Source: Eucommia ulmoides
Taxonomy: Eukaryota; Streptophyta; Magnoliopsida; Garryales; Eucommiaceae
DNA length: 64,000 bases
Assembly (NCBI GenBank): GCA_016647705.1
Contig: CM028334.1
Location: forward strand, 13,425,546 to 13,489,545
Direction of reading: 5' to 3'
The notes beneath the pieces were generated by a model, which made no database searches, was not told the DNA's origin, and worked only from the letters and a program-made list of their open reading frames with translations. The translations under genes and the position numbers were made by a program. Below are positions 33,919 to 45,112 of this stretch, piece by piece (position 1 is the first letter of the stretch; each line of letters begins with the position of its first letter).

Positions 33919-35904
33919 ATGATTTTTTTTGTAGATGAAAAAGAAAAGGACAAGACAAAGAAAATTGGTCCCCGAAAAGCAAATCCAGTTCCCCCCTTTC
34001 GAAGTCCGATCTTTACACGCAGTCGAGCACAGACTCATTCCAGGATGACATCAGAAAGCAATCCCGAATCTCCCCGAACGACCCAGATAGCTCAGATGCA
34101 GGAAACTATTGACAGGTTGATGGAAAGGATCAATGAACTTCGCCGACCTCAGGAGGTGCCTATTCCTCCGTCCAACGGGACTCCTGTGACTGAATCCCCA
34201 AATGGAAACCCTGCAAGTATTGGGATGGAGAACTCAGGGCCGAATCCGAACCACGTCGGCCCGAACTTTGCAGTACCGGTCTACTATGGACCTCAGCTGG
34301 GCCCTCATCCTTTCGCCTATGGAGCTCCGACATATCCCATCCAGGAGCATGTCTATCAGGCCTCGCCAGAGGGCTCGGCCCCCGCCGCCCCGCAGATCCT
34401 CATTCACCCGGAGAGGGTCGTTGCTCCACCAAACAATTCAAATGATAGCCAACCGGCCCCGGCCATTGAAACTGAAAACAAAGAAGAGAACGGCCCTCCA
34501 CCGGCTTGGCTTCTGAAAATGGAGAAATTAGAAAAAACTATGGAAGAATGGCAAAAAGAGAAGCCGTCCAGGAAAGCGACGTACAAGGAGTTGTCAGCAC
34601 CACCCGGGATTGTGTACCCGGAAAATTTCGTGGTTCCAGAATTCACAAAATATGATGGCACTGGCCCTCCAGAATGGCATGTTAGCATTTACAAAGAGGA
34701 GTTAGGAATTCATGCTCGGAACGAAGACCTTTGCCTAAAGATGTTTCGGAGATCGTTGAAAGGGTCGGCTCTCAACTGGTACATGACCCTGGAGCTATCA
34801 CAGATTAAAACATTTGAAGATCTGGTAGAGGCCTTCTGTGAGCAATATGTGTACAATAGGGATGCCGCGCCAGACCGCAATACCCTCTACCAGATACTGA
34901 AAAATAAAGACGAAAGTTTCCGGAGGTATACTGCTCGTTGGAGGGAAGAGGCTGCCAAAGTTGTCCCTAAGCTGAGCGAGGAGGCTCAGTTAGAGATATT
35001 CAAATCAATTCAGTCACCGCCGTTCTATCGAGATCTCTCGAGCATAGCAGTGGTTTCTTTCGGCGATGCGATCAAACAAGCCGAGGTGACGGAAGAAGGA
35101 ATAAGGAGCGGAAAAATTGAAGGGGCCCAATCCAATCTGACGAAAAGGTCAGCCCCGCCAAAGATGAAAGAAAATGAAGTAGCTGTTGTCGTTTCTCCTC
35201 GGCAAACCCATTACCAGAACTACCCCCAAACTTCTTGTCCCCAGAACTACCCGAACCAGAACAACCAATATCACAACTACCCTCCTCAAAATCGCCAAAA
35301 CCAAAATTATCCTCAAAACCAACCCTATTCCCAAAGCCGCCCGCGCTATTACCAAAATGTACCTCCCCCTTATCAAAATCACATTCCCCAATATTACCCT
35401 CAAGCCTACCCAACACCCTCTTACCATACCTATCAACCACGCCCGAACACCCCACCTCAAATTTCTAACCGCACTCCAAGGTCAGGAACCCAATACCACC
35501 AAGACCTTCTACCTCATGCTACTGGGAGAAATTTCCAGAACGACAACAGAGAGCTACAAGACCTTCCGGTCTCGATCACCGAGTTGTACCGGAATTGTTT
35601 AAAGCAGGGGATGCTGACGCCCCTTCCATTCTACGAAGTTAAACCAGGGAGTAAAGCAGCTTCTTCAAATGCTTTCTGTGAATACCACTCAGGAACCAGA
35701 GGACATGCGACTGAACAATGCTTTCAGCTGAAAAACAAAATTCAGGAGTTTATACGGACAGGAGCCATCACGTTTCCTAAAAAACCTGAGGCCGGTACGC
35801 CAAACTGTCAGCAAAATCCGTTGCCTGAGTATGCACCTTCAAGGGGTGGTGAAGTCAATCTTTACCAAAATATTGGTGGAGATGGGAGCGAGTCATGTGC
35901 CTAA
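33919..35904 (+). CDS. Retrotransposon Gag polyprotein
   Basis: 661-codon open frame; a second start at codon 43 (34045, MTSESNPESP) may be the true one. Gag coats the RNA and forms the particle. An N-terminal part predicted coiled (QMQETIDRLMERINELR) and a proline-rich segment lead to a retrotransposon gag domain at roughly residues 230-360 ('PEFTKYDGTGPPEWH', 'ALNWYMTLE', 'FCEQYVYNRDA', 'FRRYTARWREEAAKV'). Then comes an Asn/Gln/Tyr/Pro-rich stretch (about 440-540) and a C-terminal zinc-knuckle-like motif 'CEYHSGTRGHATEQC' from residue 587. No protease or pol domain follows in any frame I could recognise. The frame is open throughout. Confidence 0.92.
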   Translation: MIFFVDEKEKDKTKKIGPRKANPVPPFRSPIFTRSRAQTHSRMTSESNPESPRTTQIAQMQETIDRLMERINELRRPQEVPIPPSNGTPVTESPNGNPASIGMENSGPNPNHVGPNFAVPVYYGPQLGPHPFAYGAPTYPIQEHVYQASPEGSAPAAPQILIHPERVVAPPNNSNDSQPAPAIETENKEENGPPPAWLLKMEKLEKTMEEWQKEKPSRKATYKELSAPPGIVYPENFVVPEFTKYDGTGPPEWHVSIYKEELGIHARNEDLCLKMFRRSLKGSALNWYMTLELSQIKTFEDLVEAFCEQYVYNRDAAPDRNTLYQILKNKDESFRRYTARWREEAAKVVPKLSEEAQLEIFKSIQSPPFYRDLSSIAVVSFGDAIKQAEVTEEGIRSGKIEGAQSNLTKRSAPPKMKENEVAVVVSPRQTHYQNYPQTSCPQNYPNQNNQYHNYPPQNRQNQNYPQNQPYSQSRPRYYQNVPPPYQNHIPQYYPQAYPTPSYHTYQPRPNTPPQISNRTPRSGTQYHQDLLPHATGRNFQNDNRELQDLPVSITELYRNCLKQGMLTPLPFYEVKPGSKAASSNAFCEYHSGTRGHATEQCFQLKNKIQEFIRTGAITFPKKPEAGTPNCQQNPLPEYAPSRGGEVNLYQNIGGDGSESCA

Positions 35905-37755
35905 GGCTCAATTTGAAAAAATCTAAAGACTGCAAAACTGTTTTTTTTGTTTGCTTTAAATTTGCGAGGTGTTTTGATAAAACTGGAAAATCTTTGCGTA
36001 CTCACCTTTCCATCCCGTTGGTCTTTTGGATGGAAAAGGATTTGCTCTGTAATGACTTTTAAAATTTCAATAATGCAATACTGTTTATTCAAAACTGTGG
36101 TCTAATGTTTAAATCTTACTATTTCAGGTGCCCAAAATTGCCTGCATATGTTGTACGTGATGTGACTGAGTGAGGATGTGAATGTGTGATTTCAATACAA
36201 AGTTAGACCACGATTCAATGGGACTATAATCAAAGGAAGATTATGTTTATCCAAACGATGGTGAAATCTGAAAAGGCCCGTAACCAAATTCGTCAGCGAT
36301 TCCAGAAGTACCGGGGGGTTCAAAAGTCAAAGATTGGTATCCATTGTCCTTACGATGCTTTGATATATTGTTGCAAGCTAATCAAACTATCTTTGGTGGT
36401 ACTTTAGTGATTGATGAAACTGGGTGTAAATATCCCGATTTGCCTATTGTCTGAGTTACTCAATGGTAAAAAGGGAATACAATCATCTCACGCCAATGAT
36501 CCCAATGAAGAAACTTTCAAATGTTGCAAGAAGGTCTCAATTTCCAAAGACAATCAAGTTCATTGATAAGCTCGGCTGTCCCTAAATCATTGTAAGTTCG
36601 ATATAAAAAAAAAAAAAGAAAAAAAAGAAAAGAAAAAAAAAGGAAAAAAAAAAAGAAAATAATAAGAAAAAAGAAAAAAGAAAAAAAAGAGAAAAAAAAT
36701 AAAAGAAATGAAAAAACGAAAAGTGGGATAACCGAACAAGAAGTATTGGTATAAATGTGGAAGAGATTTGAAGAGGAAAGAAAGATGATAGATAGATTTG
36801 TTCATATTTTCCGCCTCGGTCCAAATTAGCGGCAAATGATATTTTTTGGAATCAGAACTTGATGGATTTGAATGGAATTAGAATTTGAGAAAAGAAACAT
36901 TGGTTGTGGTCTGAAAATGTATTAGAATCATATTCCTCTACATTCTTGACTCAAGATCTCACAGAAAATCATATCGGGTATTGAAGGTACTCATTTTAGT
37001 AATTTTCGACATTTATCCATTTTTGGACTAAATCAGTTTTGCAGGACTTGAGAAAACACAGAGCATGCAGGAGTATTAGAACCCCAAGCATTGAAGCACC
37101 TACTAATTTGAAAAGACAAAAATCCAGTCGAGCAAGCCAAGGAGACCTCGATGAGATATATTGGGCCTTCCCCTGAGTCGAAGGGAACTAAAAAAAAATA
37201 TTGTCGAATCACCCTGAAGCATGTCAAACTCTCAGTTGAAAAGCGAGACTTCTAAATTCAAAAAAAAAAATTCTCCCGATACTGTCTTGTGACCCGTGAA
37301 AGTCGAGCGCCATTAGTCAAATGACCACGACAAAAAAGGGGGGAATGGAATTGTGAGTCATCAAAGGTAATAACTTTCAGACTAAGATTTTGTTTTGGAA
37401 ATGTTTTCATGTGCATTACAGGGATTTCAAGGGGCTTGGAAGCATGGATTTCCCTCTCACAAAGACTTCTTACCTTCCGGTTCAAATTAGAAACTTTTAT
37501 TACTAAAAGTTCCAAAGCTCTAAATGAGCGTCCAGGTATGCGTTTTGCCCTGAAAAGGGCGAAAAGTGAACTACGCCAAACTTAATCCTCGGCATAATAC
37601 TAAGGTACGCAGGCAATCTATAAATGTTCGGTCATCTGAGAGTTCGGCTGGGGCACATTTATATCTTTGTTCTCTCATTCTGACTCAGTCACAAGTAGGG
37701 GCATATTTTATACTCTTGAACTTTCTTTAAGCCCCTGGCCAAGAGGGCTGGGGCA
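35905..37755. other. Non-coding internal region of the gag-only element
   Basis: Follows the gag stop. No conserved reverse transcriptase, RNase H or integrase motif was recognised. It includes a polypurine block of A runs broken by G (36605-36715). Confidence 0.6.
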
Positions 37756-37764
37756 TGAATAATT

Positions 37765-38400
37765 TTTATTACTCTAAACGATCCTCTAAACAGACACTTG
37801 TTCGTCATGAGTATCGTCATGAGTCATCATTTTATTACTCTAAACGATCCTCTAAACAGACACTTGTTCGTCATGAGTATCGTCATGAGTCTCTTTTTTT
37901 ATTACTCTAAACGATCCTCTAAATAGACACTTGTTCGTCATGAGTATCGTCATGAGTCATCATTTTATTACTCTAAACGATCCTCTAAACAGACACTTGT
38001 TCGTCATGAGTATCGTCACGAGTCTCTTTTTTATTACTCTAAACAATCCTCTAAACAGACACTTGTTCGTCATGAGTATCGTCATGAGTCTCTTTCTTAT
38101 TACTCTAAACAATCCTCTAAACAGACACTTGTTCGTCATGAGTATCGTCATGAGTCATCATTTTATTACTCTAAACGATCCTCTAAACAGACACTTGTTC
38201 GTCATGAGTATCGTCATGAGTCCTTTTTTTTATTACTCTAAACAATCTTCTAAACAGACACATGTTCGTTATGAGTATCGTTAGAAGTCATTTTTTTTTT
38301 ACTTTAAACGATTCTCTAAACGGACATTTGTTTATCATGAACATCGTCATGAGTATTCTTTTATTACTCTAAACGTACACGTATTCGTCATGAATCATTT
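37765..38400 (+). repeat. ~65-bp tandem repeats before the 3' LTR
   Basis: Nine to ten units of 'ttattactctaaacgatcct', 'ctaaacagacacttgttcgt' and 'catgagtatcgtcatgagtc', 62-68 bp long. The last two or three are diverged. They lie within the internal region, just upstream of the purine tract. The 117-codon open frame across them is a by-product of the repeats. Confidence 0.92.
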
Positions 38401-38522
38401 TATTTTATTTGTTCTATTATTGGAAAATACACTAAAAATAAAAATAAATAAATAAAGATAAAATGGGACGATCAAAATGACGTGGTCTTTTATCTTTGTC
38501 AAGCAAGTGGGACTTGCATGAC

Positions 38523-38535
38523 AAAGAGGAGCAGC
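38523..38535 (+). promoter_or_regulatory. Polypurine tract-like sequence
   Basis: 'aaagaggagcagc' lies directly before the 3' LTR, where the primer for second-strand synthesis is expected. Confidence 0.6.
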
Positions 38536-40685
38536 TGTAGACACGGCATTTTGACCGCTTCGCAAAAAAAAAATACTTTATTTTATAGTTATTTTTATTT
38601 TATTTTTCTATTTATTTTATTTTGATTGTACCGTATTTGTACGGTTTAATACTGCTAAATTAAGTTTTATTAATCTCTTAAGTAAATTAAATATTAGTAA
38701 TTAATTAATTTTTTTTTTTTTTGATTTTGTAGATTTTTCGAAGTGGAATAAAAACGCGTTAATTCGGAACAAAATGGACAAGAAAAGACGAGAACGAGAG
38801 AGGCCTGGACCGAACGCGGGAGGGGGACTGCAAAGGGGTCGCCGGTGCGACCAGCCGGCCGCACCGGCGACCAGCCACTGGTCGCATGTGCGGCCAGCTT
38901 TAAAGCTGGCCGCACATGCGGCCAGCAGGGGGGGTGTCCCCCCTGCTTTTGGGTGCACCAAATTCGGTGCACCCAAAAGCTGGTGGGTGCACCGAATTTC
39001 GGTGCACCCACCTCTTTTTTTATTATTTTGTTTTACTTTTGGTTTGTTGTTTGTCGGCAGATTCTACTATTCCTTCCTATAAATATAGGAAGGATCACAA
39101 GAGGGAGAGAAAAAAAAAAATTTGAGGGGAAGAAATTTTTTGAGAGAAATTTTTGTAAAGGAGAGGAGAAATCTGGAGAAAATTTTTGAAGAAAATAATA
39201 TTATTTTCATTTTATTGTAATTTTGAAGAAGAAAAATCTCTCAGAAGGTGGTAAATTTTCATCTGCTGTAAATCTTACTCTTATTTTTTAAAGTTGTTAT
39301 TATACTAATTTTTTTTTTGTAAATTAGATTTTTTTTTTTTTTCTTCTTCCTTTATTATTTATTTATTTATTACTTTTTATTTTCTTTTTATTTATTCATT
39401 TATTTTTTTTATTTTTTTTTATTTATTTATTTATTTATTTTTTTAAGTAAATAATACGAGGTGGAAAATTCCCAACCTTCAATATTGAATGGCTAAAATT
39501 TAGAAGGGAATTACTCCCCTCGATGCGTGTGTGCGGGTGTTTTATTTAATTTGTATTACATATAATGTGCTAACAATACGAGGTGGAAAATTCCCAACCT
39601 TCAATTTGAATGGCTAAAATTTAGAAGGGAATTACTCTCCTCGATGCGTGTGTGCGGGTGTTTTATTTAATTTGTATTAAATATAATGTGCTAACAATAC
39701 GAGGTGGAAAATTCCCAACCTTCAATTTGAATGGCTAAATTTAGAAGGGAATTACTCTCCTCGATGCGTGTGTGCGGGTGCTTTATTTAATTTGTATTAA
39801 ATATAATGTGCTAACAATACGAGGTGGAAAATTCCCAACCTTCAATTTGAATGGCTAAATTTAGAAGGGAATTACTCTCCTCGATGCGTGTGTGCGGGTG
39901 TTTTATTTAATTTGTATTAAATATAATGTACTAACAATATGAGGTGGAAAATTCCCAACCTTCAATTTGAACGGCATAAATTTAGAAGGGAATTACTCTC
40001 CTCGATGCGTGTGTGCGGGTGTTTTATTTAATTTGTATTAAATATAATGTACTAACAATATGAGGTGGAAAATTCCCAACCTTTAATTTGAACGGCATAA
40101 ATTTAGAAGGGAATTACTCTCCTTGATGCGTGTGTGCGGGTGTTTTATTTAATTTGTATTAAATATAATATGCTAACAATACGAGGTGGAAAATTCCCAA
40201 CCTTCAATCAGAACGGTCTAGGTTTAGAAGGGGGATCACTTCCCTCAAATGTGTGTGTATGTGTATATAAGGAGGATTTAAAAATAAAATAAGAACATTC
40301 GGATTTAAATTCTAATTGGACTTAATCGGATAAGGTACCGTCTTTGAACGGGCGTCTTGGGGTGCTTGACACCTTCCCCGAGCGTAACTGACCCCCGAAC
40401 TCTTTAAACGAATCTCTGGTTAGACCATATTATTTTTGGAGTCAAATTTTACTTAAGCCATTTTTAAATTATTTTCAAAAAAGAAAAATATGGTGACCTA
40501 GCACATCATTTAAACCCAATGCTAGGTGGCGACTCCTTTTTTCTAAAACAGGCTTAAGTATATTTTAATGAGAAAATCGACGTTTTTAAAAAACCCTTCT
40601 CGTTTTACCAGCGCCAAGCATATATAAACATATATCTATATATATATCTGTTTTTGGTTTTCTCTGGAAAATCGGGGCGCGTTCA
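38536..40685 (+). repeat. 3' LTR of the gag-only element
   Basis: 2150 bp, nearly identical to 31175-33324, including the hairpin block (38839-39012), the TATA palindrome (39071-39094) and seven 121-bp repeats (39454-40240). Confidence 0.93.
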
Positions 40686-41384
40686 ATGACCTTATTTTTA
40701 TAGGCAAAGAGCAGATTATATTAGGGTTCTAAGCAAGGATTAGTGTCTCTTTCAATATCTTATTAATGTCCCAACTTGGTCATGTAGCCAATGAGAAGAG
40801 GGCATGAGTACACCTTATCATGGTCATGTAAAAAGATATTTGGAGATATTTTAGGTTAGGGAAATGAGCCACCATGTTGGGGAAGAAAGCCCTTGGGATA
40901 TTTAGGAGATATTTTGAGATATTTTGGGGAAATGAGTCGGCTAATAGTTAGAGAAGGACACATTCCTGCTGCGCCCGGATGGGGAATTTGACCCCTGCCC
41001 TTCCCGAATAGCCGGGGACGGGAAGGGGAGTTATGCAGAGCTTCTTGCCCTGCCCTTCCCGGATAGCCGAAGACGAGAAGGGGGACTTTGTTGTGGAGCT
41101 TGTAGAGTTGATTTCCGAGATGGGCAATGCTACTGTGGAGAATTCTGAGATAGTGAATGGTTTCTCATCCCGATGGCGGCTTGTCTTCCTTTCCTAGAGA
41201 GTGCAACTAGCTGTCTTTTGAGATGGCTGGCATGGGCTGGAGATGTTCCTCTGCCCGGTACAATTTCCATATTTAGTCTTTTGGCAAGAGTTGATGTTGG
41301 TGGCGAATTGATCTTGGTGGAAAGTTGTGGACACGTGGCGGTTTTTTATTAGTTGCGTTGGAGTAACCATTTTTACACGCATCA

Positions 41385-41990
41385 AATATAATCGCTGATA
41401 CCACAACAACAAATATTCATTCTTACCACAATAACAAATATTCATCGTTAATACATTGTCACTACCATAATAAACAATTTACCACCATCACAGTGGTTAC
41501 CACAACAAATATTCGCCATCGCCACCACTACTACCACAATCAATAATTACTATCACTGCTACCAACACAACAAATACTCACCATTACCGCCAACGTCTCA
41601 ATAAATATTTATCATCACTACCGTTACCATCACAGTAGACATTCATATCACAATCACTACCATAGTAAATATTAACTATCACTATAGCAAATATACACCG
41701 CAACAGTAAATAATCAAAAAATCAACAACAAATTTCAATAAATCATAGTCAAACATTACAATAAATTTCAAAATCAAAATTAATATTTACAGTAAATTTC
41801 AAATCTTGAATATTTAACTTTTAATTTTTCAGTAAATTTATTTTCATTATAAAAAAAATCAACAGCAAAAAAATCAACCACAATTAATTTGCTGCAATCA
41901 TTTCAACAATCCAAACAAAAATCAAATTCAACAATTTTGTGACCATTATATAAACAATGTTAATAAAGATCAAATATGTACAAGATGGGA
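41385..41990. repeat. Degenerate CA-rich repeat, right part
   Basis: Loose repeats of 'accacaacaaatattc(a/g)cc' up to about 41700, then AT-rich 'aatcaacaataaatttcaa'-type sequence. It continues the block left of 30663. No gene. Confidence 0.55.
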
Positions 41991-42780
41991 CAAAGTGGAC
42001 GAGGAAGTTAAAAACAATGCTAACGATGGCCATGGCATCTAGCCTTCTACGGTCATATCGCCGACGGCCACCACATTCTAGTGGTGGTAGTCTGTGATTT
42101 GTTGAGAGAGAAGCGATCGGCGTGGTGATGGTCGTGATTTGTTTAGAGAGAGAAAGAAAGACGACGACAACGACAACCTAGTCATGAACGATCACAACCC
42201 TGAGACCACCACCAAATATGTGGTGGTTGCCATGATTTGTTTAGAAAGAAAGGGAGAACGGGTTTGGTGATCTGGCCATGAATGACTAGATCTAGGGTGT
42301 CACTGCCAGATATGGTGGCGACGACCCAAATCTAGTCATTCAAGGGCAGATCGCCGACGACTACCGCCAGTGTGTAGTGGTGGCCGTGATCTGTTTAGAG
42401 AGAGAGAAAGAGATGGGGGCAGATAGAAAGGGCTGCAATCTGACCCTGAATAGCCAAATTTGGGCCGCCACAAATAGATTTGACAGGGGGTGGCCCAGTT
42501 CTAGTCGTTTACGGCCAGATCGTCGACGACCACCATCGGAATTGTGACAATGGTAAACGGGGAGAGATAATCGTTGTTTCGGCCATATCGTAGTCTCATT
42601 GCGGTGGTGATGGTGATACGACAATGGTATCTTGTGGTGACATATGTTTACACTAGATGTAGGTCAGTCCCCACTACCACTAGCAATGTGATGGTCACCG
42701 GTGAAAGAGGGACAACCGATGGAATATTAGAATTTAGTCTATCTTCTATTGATTTCAAAGGGCAGTTTAGTAATAGAAAT
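41991..42780. repeat. Degenerate tandem repeats rich in 'gtgatttgtttagagagag'
   Basis: The word '(g)tgat(t/c)tgttta(g)agagag' recurs near 42095, 42137, 42232 and 42389, together with 'cggccatatcg(c/t)cgacg' and 'accaccac' words. Units are roughly 100-150 bp and poorly conserved. Reading frames here are short and have no recognised domain. Confidence 0.5.
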
Positions 42781-43552
42781 ATAAAATTATGATTTTTTTA
42801 TTATAATGTTTTTATAAATAGTGTTTTATTAAAAGATAATTGAGGGTTGGGGTCCATTCTATTTTTTCACTTAAAAATGGGATTATCTCAAAATCTTATT
42901 ATAATATTAAAAGTGAAAGACAGAAACTTCAAAATAACCACAATTGAGTTTGTTTTGTCATTTTCTCTCATCTCTTGCTCTTACCAAAATGAAGGGCCAA
43001 AATTAATCCCTCACTTATATTAATTGTATTATTTGTAATAATTATCCAAATAGTTAATTAATTTTTTTCAATTCAAAATGTCTATTCTTTCAATAAATAT
43101 GACATATAATATGGGTAAAAAAAATTGTATTTTCTCTTTTTTCCTCTTTTATTGTGATTTTTTTTATTGATAATCATTAATAAAAAATTTAATAATAATA
43201 TTTACTAACCACCATAAATTGAAAACTATTCTATTGCTTAAAAGCTAACCTTAAAAATAATATTTAAAAAATCTAAAAATAAATAAATAAAATTATTATT
43301 TAAACACACATTAAAAAGTTAACAAATTATATATATCCGCTTGAAACTTATTACTTAATTTTTTAACTCTTTATTGTTTTATTTTGAAGTGTAAAAATAA
43401 ATAAAAGAAATAATTTAACAATTAAATTTTAAATATTATTAATATAAATTTTAATTTAATTTTTTAAAACTTCACGTGCTGATCTAAAATTAGTGTAATT
43501 AATTTCCAAGAGTGCACTTTTCCCACTCATAACATACGGGTAAAAGACAATT
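42781..43552. other. AT-rich intergenic DNA
   Basis: No gene or bounded element seen. 'aatattaaaagtgaaagacagaaac' at about 42903 resembles the start of the duplicated unit at 2578 ('atatataaaagtggaaagagag'), which may mark a shared repeat family. Confidence 0.45.
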
Positions 43553-44928
43553 ATGAAAAAAAAAATTAATTAGGGCATGCAACATTTAGTCCTAAAATAC
43601 AAAAGAAATTACCAAATACTCTCATCATCTTTTTTTTGCACCAATAAGTCCTTTTGTCTTTTTATGACCAAAATACCCCTCACATGGATGTTGAATGTAA
43701 CATCAAAATTATTAAAAAAAAAAAATCATTTTTTTTTATGCTATTTTTTTCTGACCAAAATACCCTTCATGTGGATGTTGAATGTAACATTCGGTGTTGA
43801 ATGTAACATCAATTGTTTGTTTTTTGTTTGTTTTTTTTTAATACTATTTTTTTCTGACCAAAATGCCCCTCCTGTGAGTGTTGAATGTAACATCAACTAT
43901 GCCTTTTTTTTTTTTTTAATGTTATTTTTTTCTGACCAAAATGCCCCTCATGTGGATGTTGAATATCCCTCATGTAGATGTTAAATGTAACATTCAACAC
44001 CTGTGGATGTTGAATATAACATCAACTGTGTTTTTTTTTTAATGTTATTTTTTTCTAACCAAAATGCCCCTAATGTGGATGTTGAATGCCCTTTATGTGG
44101 ATGTTGAATGTAACATCAACTGTTTTTTTTTTTTTTTTAATGTTATTTTTTTCTAACCAAAATACTCCTCATGTGGATGTTGAATGTAACATTCAATACC
44201 TGTGGATGTTGAATGTAACATCAACTGTATTTTTTTTTTAATGTTATTTTTTTCTGACCAAAATGCCCCTCATGTGGATGTTGAATGTAACATTCAATAC
44301 CTGTGGATGTTGAATGTAACATCAACTGTTTTTTTTTTTTTTTAATGTTATTTTTTTCTAACCAAAATACCCCTCATGTGGATATTGAATGTAACATCTA
44401 TTATTCTCTTATTTTTGTATGCAGAGTAAAATACATATAATATTACATTGAACACCTGTAAATGTTGAATATAACATCAATTGTTCTCTTATTTTACATT
44501 ACGCTTAGTAACGATTTTATCCTAAAATTAAGATTTTTTTTTTTTTTTTTTTAAACATATAAAAGTGACAAAAAGTGATAAAATTTGGGGATAAAGCTGT
44601 AATTTATGGCGGCGGCGGCGGCAACAGAAACTGGCGACCGGCGGCGGCGACCGGTGGCGGCGACCGGCGGCGGCGGCGGCAGGCGGCTGACAAAGGTGGT
44701 ACACCAATTTGACGATCTTCCTTCTCAATGTGAAACTCATGGGAGGGCATTTCGGTAAACTCAATCTTCACCATTTTTTAAAATGGGACTAATTGGTGCA
44801 AGGAAAGGTGTTGATAAGACTAATTGGTACAAGAAAAACGTGTTGACGGGACTAATCGGTGCAAAGAAAAATAGATGGGTGTAGCTGGTAAATAATTTCT
44901 TTTTTTGGGATTAATAGGTAATTTTTCC
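43553..44928. mobile_element. Non-autonomous MULE-like element with motif array
   Basis: The ends are inverted repeats of about 60-100 bp. The left has 'gaaattacca', 'ctcatcat' and 'tttgcacca(a)taagtcc'. The right, on the other strand, has 'ggaaaaattacctattaat', 'accagctacacccatct' and 'tttgcaccgattagtcc'. These match the ends proposed for the MULE at 17303-30330. Inside are eight units (43665-44400, 80-120 bp) of 'ttctgaccaaaatgcccctc', 'atgtggatgttgaatgtaac' and poly-T, so it carries many copies of TGTTGAATGTAACA. Near the right end lies a GGC-triplet-rich segment (44608-44697). No protein is encoded. Confidence 0.65.
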
Positions 44929-45112
44929 AAAAAAAAAAAGCGAAAAAGAAACAAAAGCCTGTATAGATCGAGATATGGAGTAGAGATTAATTTTCAAAAT
45001 CTCACTCTTCATTGACTGGCTCGTTGAAATCGTCCAAATCAAAATCGAAATCGTCCATTTTTTTCGCCAATAGATTTATTTATCCAATTCCGGAACCGAT
45101 CCTCAAGAATCA
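44929..45112 (+). other. MPB2C 5' region
   Basis: Short gap between the MULE derivative and the MPB2C start codon. It must contain most of the 5'UTR and the proximal promoter, so the transposon lies less than 200 bp upstream of the coding sequence. No TATA box stands out. Confidence 0.5.

Larger units (their letters stand above)
31175..40685 (+). mobile_element. Gag-only LTR retrotransposon (TR-GAG-like), looks whole
   Basis: 9511 bp, with two 2150-bp LTRs (TG..CA), a 5-bp target duplication ATGAC (31170-31174 and 40686-40690), a primer-binding-like site, one long gag reading frame and a purine-rich tract before the 3' LTR. No protease, reverse transcriptase or integrase is visible, so it would depend on a partner element. 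This matches the TR-GAG class of non-autonomous elements described in plants. The gag type recalls the Tat/Ogre side of Ty3/gypsy. The LTRs differ at only about half a dozen places by eye, mostly in homopolymers, which implies a very recent insertion (likely well under 0.3 million years). Confidence 0.88.
30663..41384 (+). mobile_element. Solo LTR (~1.2 kb) split by a younger retrotransposon
   Basis: Left piece 30663-31174 begins TGTTGATGTCAAATTTTGG. Right piece 40691-41384 ends TTTTACACGCATCA. The flanks are identical: AATAT at 30658-30662 and 41385-41389. Without the nested 9.5-kb element the LTR is about 1206 bp. Its start resembles that of the solo LTR at 53798 (TGTTGGTGTCAAAAAGTGG), so both may belong to one family. 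The right piece repeats 'ctgcccttccc(g)gatagccg' twice. No coding sequence belongs to the outer element. Confidence 0.8.

Noticed and set aside
36582-36835. Phe/Ser-rich hydrophobic frames on the minus strand
   Set aside because: Translation of a polypurine tract; composition only, no domain.
37931-38284. 117-aa repetitive frame
   Set aside because: Open only because the 65-bp tandem units happen to lack stops in that frame; it is inside the non-coding part of the gag-only element.
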